This document shows positions 58,520 through 64,000 of a stretch of 64,000 nt of DNA, piece by piece. Made by a program: the position numbers and the translations under genes. This DNA comes from Acorus gramineus (lineage: Eukaryota > Streptophyta > Magnoliopsida > Acorales > Acoraceae), in NCBI GenBank assembly GCA_030737835.1, contig CM060847.1, positions 12,600,704-12,664,703 on the forward strand, written 5' to 3'. A model generated the notes under the pieces. The model was not told the origin of the DNA. It was given only the letters and a program-made list of their open reading frames with translations, and made no database searches. Each line of letters starts with the position of its first letter. Position 1 is the stretch's first letter.

Positions 58520-58960
58520 CACACCTGGAGTCGAATAGATATACTAGTTGATGACAAATGCGTAGTCGACCTGGGTTTTAGTGGGTGACAATAGGTTCGT
58601 CGAACAAACCATTAGGAAACCTATGTTCTGGAATTCGTTCGACAAATCTGGAGTCGAACAGATGTACTAGTTGATGACAAATGCATAGTCAACCTGGGTT
58701 TTAGTGGGCGACAATAGGTCCGTTGAACAAACCATTAGAAAAGCCTATATTCTGGAATTCATTTGACAAACCTGGAGTCAAACATATGTACTAGTTGACG
58801 ACAAATGCGCAGTCGACCTGGGTTTTAGTGGACGACAATAGGTTCGTCGAACAAACCATTAAAAAGCCTTTGACCTGGATGGCATTTGACCACAACTACT
58901 CGGCCATTTAAAGTATTGTGCGACAAACATGAGTCGACCTAGGGGATTATTGGTAACAGA
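58520..58960 (+). repeat. Tandem array, period about 124 bp, about three copies
   Basis: CTGGAGTCGAATAGATATAC at 58525 recurs at 58648 and 58772. Each unit contains TTGATGACAAATGC, GTCGACCTGGGTTTTAGTG, GACAATAGGTTCGTCGAACA and AACCATTA. A broken fourth unit (CTCGGCCATTTAA, ATGAGTCGACCTAGG) follows. Units have about 90% identity by eye. Confidence 0.85.
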
Positions 58961-59219
58961 AATGTAAGGTCCTTTAATACAAATGGTTGTCGTAGCCTTC
59001 TACAGATCATCAAATTATGTTTTCTGAAAATGCGAGCTATACAAAAACTATAGTGGAATTGTTTAAGAAAGAAATTTATTATATTAAATATTAATATTGT
59101 TATGTTAGAAAACTTCAAAAGTCGAATTTATATATACAACCATCTTCAATATTGAACACTAAATATAATACAATTCAATTAAAAAATAACCCTAACTTTC
59201 TATGGAAAACTATAAGTTT

Positions 59220-59580
59220 CTATCCCAAACTATAATATATATATTTGTTTTGAATAACCAATCTTTCTATCACATTCTATCCCAAACTCTAGGTTTCAAT
59301 CCACATTCTATCACAAACCATTATTTTTTTTTTACTAACCAATCTTTCAATCCACATTTTATTCCAAACCCCAGGTTTTAATCCACACCTATCATAAACG
59401 ATACGCTTCTATCACAAACCATAATTTTTTTTTTTAAACCAATTTTTCAATCCATATTTTATTCCAAACCCTAGGTTTCTATTCACATTATATCCTAAAC
59501 TTTAGATTTTTTGAATAACTATTCTTTCAACTACATATGGGTTTTTTATCCCAAATCCTAAATAATTTTTTTTTTCAAAA
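59220..59580 (+). repeat. Degenerate tandem repeat with telomere-like words
   Basis: Repeated series AACCAATCTTTCAATCCACA, TTTTATTCCAAACCCTAGG, TTTCAATCCACA and CTATCACAAACCATAA at uneven spacing (about 77 and 104 bases). The AAACCCTAGG word resembles the plant telomere unit CCCTAAA, but the array is not telomeric. Confidence 0.5.
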
Positions 59581-60154
59581 ATCAATCTTTCATTCCAATA
59601 CCCTAAGAATATATAAAAAAAAAATACATTCAGAAACAAAGAGGGGCATATACATGTGTGTGATTTGCGGATATAGTGAATGATGATGTGAGTTCTTTTT
59701 TTCAATGGCTGGTCCGATGGGAGAGAGAGGAGAGGAGGGCAGATCAGGTGGGAGAGAGAGGAGAGGAGAGGAAAAAAAATCTCTGAGTAGGAAGCAGAGG
59801 AGGAGGGAAGAAAAAAAAAAAAAAAAAAAGAGAGAGGAGTGAATAGAGAAGAACACTGTGTGTAATATATATATGGGGTGGATCAGGTTTTTTTTACACA
59901 TGGCTTGTGGGATTAGAGTAGGTGGGATAAGGGGATAGCAAATGATGATATAGTTGCCTAAAAAATAAAATAATTCAACATTTTGAAGCACCCATTTGTT
60001 TTGTTTGTACTCTACTCACTCCGGTGGCGGCGGCCCCCCCCCCACGACAGAGATTCACATGATGAACCAGTGAAAAAAAAACTTGTTAAAACTCTTGTTT
60101 TTTCTTTTTTCTATCCAATCCAAAATCAAAAAAAAAAAAAAAAATCAAATTGAA

Positions 60155-60364
60155 TTGAATATATTTTTTTTTTTTTTTATTATTTAAAATTTATTATTAT
60201 ATTAAATTTAAAAATATTAAAATATACAATACGATATACTAATCAATAATATATAATAAAAATTAAAATTTAAAAATTAATATTTAAAAATTTTAATAAT
60301 ATTTATAATAATTAATATTATATATATTATTATTATTATTGAAGTTAAGTTTTTATAAATATGC

Positions 60365-60399
<35 letters not shown>

Positions 60400-60552
60400 T
60401 ATAATATATATAAAAAAAAAGTAAAAAACATGCATTATAAAGATAATAAATATATTATTTTTTTTTTTTTAAATAAATAAAAATTATTATTTTAAGCTTG
60501 AAAAATAGTAATAATTTTTTTTTTTTTTCAATTATTATAATAAAAAAAGTAA

Positions 60553-60593
<41 letters not shown>

Positions 60594-60595
60594 GC
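60155..60595. repeat. Almost pure A/T block with long homopolymers
   Basis: About 440 bases with almost no G or C, including a run of about 30 A at 60366-60395 and T/A runs at 60460-60592. It ends sharply at GGCGGATAACC (60593), where the dehydrogenase promoter begins. No element ends recognised. Confidence 0.7.
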
Positions 60596-60630
60596 GGATA
60601 ACCGATTCACGGGGAGCTTTCGCACAAAGC

Positions 60631-60636
60631 CACGTG
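60631..60636 (+). promoter_or_regulatory. G-box in the dehydrogenase promoter or leader
   Basis: CACGTG in the context GCCACGTGTCAC, 147 bases upstream of the ATG. ACGTGTC is an ABRE-like core bound by bZIP/bHLH factors in plants; activity here is inferred only. Confidence 0.5.
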
Positions 60637-60777
60637 TCACCTGGAGAGAAAATCGGACCTGTCGGTCTTCGCGGGGTCTCTGTGTTTTCAGATCTCTCAC
60701 TCTCTATTTCTTCAACCTCGATCGCGCGTTATTTTTTTTTCTATTTTTTTTTATAATTTGAAAGAAAAACTGAAACA

Positions 60778-63700
60778 ATGCGATTCGTTTCGTTCATCTT
60801 CGATGGAGTCTCACGCGCTCTCAATAGGAACTCCATGGTTCCGAAGTTCGTCGTCCTTGTCGTCGTCAGGTATTTCTCGCTTTCTTCCCGCCCTTCTTGT
60901 CTTCGATTCTGTCTTCTTTTGGATTTTTATGTTTGATGTGTTTTTAGACCTCAATTATCTGGTGAAAATCAGATCGCGTATAGTCTCTTTTTGTTTAACT
61001 GATTTTTTTGATCCATACATGTTTTAATTGTGTGCTATCTGTCTTTGTTGTGTCTCCCTGAATTTTGAAGCACAAATTTGAACCACTGATTCTGAGGGTT
61101 TAGATTTGTTCATGGACTGTGGTTTTGATGAATACTGTCTCTTAATTATCGTGGGAGGGGTGAATTGATCGATACATTCGTTTTTCCATGTTCATTAGCT
61201 CTCCTTTTATGTGCATGTGTGCCGATTTTAGTGTTCTCCATTATAAAGGAGAGAAATTTTGCGTGATATTGGATGTCAGCATCCATCTATGCATCTCATC
61301 GCAATGATCATGTGCTGTTTTTCGGTTTCAGATGGCTCGCATCACGAGCACTTGTTTCATGATTTATTCGTGAGAGAGGTTCAGTTGGATTTCCGGATGA
61401 AAATGTTGCTTCTTTCAGTACCTGCTTTTTCATCCCAAAAAGAGCAAATCTGTTTTTTTCTTTACATGAAGTGATACCAGTGCACTATTTCCAGATCGGC
61501 AGATGAGGGTCACTTGTGATTTTTTTTACTTCGAATAATTTTGTCTGTTGCATCTTGCAGACAAAGAAGCTATATTCCATTATCCTTTTTGATGAATAAT
61601 CTCCTCATGTGTTTATTTATTTAGTTTTTTTTTTATTTGTTTCCTTTTTTTTTACCTCTGTTCACTTTTGAAATACCTGCTTTAGTTTACCAGTCCAATT
61701 AAACAACAGACATGCAAAAAGTTCATGAATTTGTTATATTGTGAGATATTTCCTAGTTGCAGATATTGGTTTAATCACTTAGGTCATGTTTATATGTCCT
61801 AAAAAATATTCCAACCAGACAAATATGCATGTTTTCTTTCATTCTTTTATATGTGTTAATGTATTCTGGTGTGTTCACTACTTTGATGGGTACAGTGGCG
61901 GAGGTGTCATGGCATACTCTGAGTCACAATCAGATCATGGTGCAAGCATTGTTGAATCATCCGAAACAGCGCCTAAGAGGAAGAAATTAGTAGTACTTGG
62001 TACTGGATGGGCAGGAACTAGTTTCTTGAAAAATCTGGATGGGTCCTTGTATGATGTCCAAGTGGTGTCACCTCGTAATTATTTCTCATTTACTCCTCTA
62101 TTGCCAAGCGTGACTTGTGGCACAGTGGAGGCACGCAGCATTGTTGAGCCAATCCGCAAAATTATAAAAAATGTGAGAATGTGCTTACTCATAAATACTT
62201 TTGCACTGATCTGTGCACAGTGAATAAATTGAAGAAAATTTGTAGGCATTTATGCATCCGTTTGTTTTTATTATAATACTTGACCATATTAATAAAGAAT
62301 AATTCAACAAAAGAATTCGAACTAGAGTATTGGCCTTGGTTGGATTTGCAATTTCTGGAATTGGAACTCCTACCCATCTTGGTGGGATTTCATGAGGAGG
62401 GACTTTGTGTGACTTGGAATTCCAATCCCATCCGATTTTAAGTTATATATTTATGCCCAACAAGGCTAGGTAATCATAATTTGAATTCCACTCAATTTTT
62501 CATATTCAAACACACTTGGTGGGAAAAATGAAGGATCTGAATATTTCTGATGGACTTTGTTCAGCCTCTGATACAGAGCTTGTCTAAACCTTAATCCTAT
62601 ATTTGATGAGTCACATCGATATCGCTTCTTCATGTCTGGTAAATGTACAGGTCCTGTTCTTAAATTGGAAGACCCTTACAGCTGTACTCGGCTATATTGA
62701 ACTTTTTAAAAAAAAATTGCAATTAGAAGACATGATATTAATTATCAAATGATAGCTAAGCAACAATGCTAAATTTCTCATTCATTTGAACCTAGTATCA
62801 TTCCGCACTTCCCTGCTTTTTTAGTTTGTTCATTGTCAATGCTTTTCACCATGTTTCTTATTCTTAGAATCTGATTACAAGGGCCAAAGCTGGATCCCTA
62901 TTAGGTTTCTTTCTGTATTTACTGCCAAACTGCTTTTGCACTGGTGGGAGGTTTCTCCCGAGGAACCAGTTCATATTTCATGATTGAATTGTACATATCA
63001 AAAGTGCACTCCTGGTATGGTGGTTCCCCTTTTGTTTTCTTGTTCCTGATTATAAATTTTACAGAATGGAGGATGGCCTTTGGATGTTCCATTATTATAT
63101 TAGTCAAGAGTTAAATTCTATTTACTGACATGTTTTCTACTTCTCATTATATTCCTGGCAGAAAACTGGAGAAATCAGGTTCTGGGAAGCTGAATGTTTC
63201 AAGATCGATCCTGTGAACAAGAAGGTCCACTGTCAAGCAAATGCCGGGACAAATTTAAATGGGAACGGAGAATTTGTGGTTGATTATGATTATTTGGTGA
63301 TTGCTATGGGAGCGAGGACGAATACATTTAACACACCTGGTGTTGTAGAGCATTGTCATTTTTTGAAGGTCCACTTTAGCTCTTCAGAAACGATAGTTTG
63401 AAAGTATCCAACTAGTTGTTGTTAATTTTTTTATATTGTATCTGTGGTAGAATATTCTCCCATGATGTTCACTGCTTTCATTCCCCCCACTGAAATCTTG
63501 GATTTCTTGTTCGCCTTTTGGTCCCTTTCTAAAGTACAAATCTGATGCAGGAGGTAGAAGATGCTCAGAAAATAAGGAAGAGTGTCATTGAGAGTTTAGA
63601 GAAAGCCAACCTTCCAAACTTGAGTGAAGAGGAGAGGAAGAGAAATCTTCAGTTTGTTATTGTTGGTGGAGGTCCAACTGGTATTGAATTTGCTGCAGAG

Positions 63701-63801
63701 TTGCATGACTTTCTTTCTGAAGATGTAAGCAAGTTATATCCAAACATTCATGACCTTGTGAGAATAACAGTCATTCAGGCTGGCGAGCATATTTTGAGCA
63801 T
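60778..63801 (+). CDS. NDB1: External mitochondrial NAD(P)H dehydrogenase, NDB1-like (5' part; continues beyond window)
   Basis: Exons 60778-60869, 61896-62172, 63162-63368 and 63551-63801, phases consistent (the last exon ends in phase 2 at AT|GTAAGG). The first 276 residues are present and the rest lies past the window. These rotenone-insensitive type II enzymes sit on the outer face of the inner mitochondrial membrane and pass electrons from cytosolic NAD(P)H to ubiquinone without pumping protons. Seen: an N-terminal targeting/membrane segment ([20 protein letters not shown]), FAD motif [16 protein letters not shown] (G66xG68xxG71), the family signature [20 protein letters not shown], and the NAD(P)H motif [16 protein letters not shown] (G231-G236). 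At residue 268, at the end of the second strand ([13 protein letters not shown]), there is Gln where NADH-using members have Glu. This change is known to go with NADPH preference in NDB1, so I call NDB1. The EF-hand insert would be in the missing part. The start in another frame (60803) is rejected because it breaks the exon junction. Confidence 0.88.
62331..62467. mobile_element. Small MITE-like inverted repeat in an intron of NDB1
   Basis: TGGCCTTGGTTGGATTTG at the left and (reverse complement of the right end) TAGCCTTGTTGGGCATAAA. The termini match at about 10 of 13 bases. Target duplication not readable. Confidence 0.35.
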
Positions 63802-64000
63802 GTAAGGATGATGTGATTTTTTTTATTTATTTTTTGTTGTTCCTTCCAACAAAATATTGACCATGTGGATGATTTAGTGCATTTCGGGTTTTTCCAACTA
63901 ATGTTGGAATTCCTTGTCACCTGTGCTCCATCAGTGGATCATATGTGATTTTGATACTTTTCACCTTAATTCTATACCTTGAAAATTGAGTTTTTAGTTT

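Noticed and set aside
58520-58960. CRISPR-like array
   Set aside because: Units are joined head to tail with no unique spacers, and the host is a plant; it is a plain tandem repeat.
59200-59580. Internal telomere repeat
   Set aside because: The AAACCCTA words are isolated within longer unrelated units; there is no head-to-tail CCCTAAA run.

Overview
The window is nuclear DNA from a flowering plant. The protein genes have many short exons with GT-AG introns rich in T and A, and the spaces between them are AT-rich and full of small non-autonomous DNA transposons. The gene content is typical of land plants: an F-box/FBD family, an arabinogalactan protein, a type II NAD(P)H dehydrogenase, and a chloroplast-targeted membrane protein. 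I cannot name the species. All gene models come from reading splice sites and reading phase by eye; none was checked against transcripts or databases.

Layout: (1) 1-1.66 kb: first coding exon of a minus-strand gene that runs off the left edge. (2) 2.4-6.1 kb: proteasome lid subunit RPN6 with a 2.1-kb intron in its 5' leader. (3) 6.4-13.9 kb: a tandem pair of F-box/LRR/FBD genes, separated by 3.3 kb holding a Harbinger-like MITE, a foldback hairpin and a nested 0.9-kb inverted-repeat element. (4) 15.5-21.9 kb: a 14-exon WD40 gene of the TCAB1/WRAP53 type, with one element carrying GTTCGAAC arrays in intron 7 and a sister copy just downstream. (5) 24.4 kb: classical arabinogalactan protein. (6) 26.2-27.5 kb: a TIR element with a GC-rich cargo. 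(7) 28.3-33.1 kb: an hnRNP U-like SPRY/P-loop gene with a tandem exon duplication. (8) 34.2 kb: tRNA-Phe(GAA), minus strand. (9) 34.3-40.5 kb: gene-poor, with a Pack-MULE-like element carrying a broken PADRE-domain gene fragment. (10) 40.6 kb: a single-exon membrane-anchored acidic protein. (11) 44.9-47.4 kb: a probable minus-strand multi-exon gene of unknown product, divergent from (12) 47.6-49.9 kb, a two-exon chloroplast membrane protein with a tandem repeat in its intron. (13) 51.4-60.6 kb: repeat-rich, with a SINE, several MITEs, a hAT-like element, a 124-bp tandem array and an almost pure A/T block. (14) 60.8-63.8 kb: the 5' part of an external mitochondrial NAD(P)H dehydrogenase, NDB1-like, running off the right edge.

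The genes are unrelated housekeeping functions (proteolysis, RNP biogenesis, RNA binding, respiration, plastid membrane) and I see no functional cluster. The unusual content is the transposon landscape: several elements have target-site duplications and terminal inverted repeats that can be read directly, one carries a captured host gene fragment, and two carry palindrome arrays.
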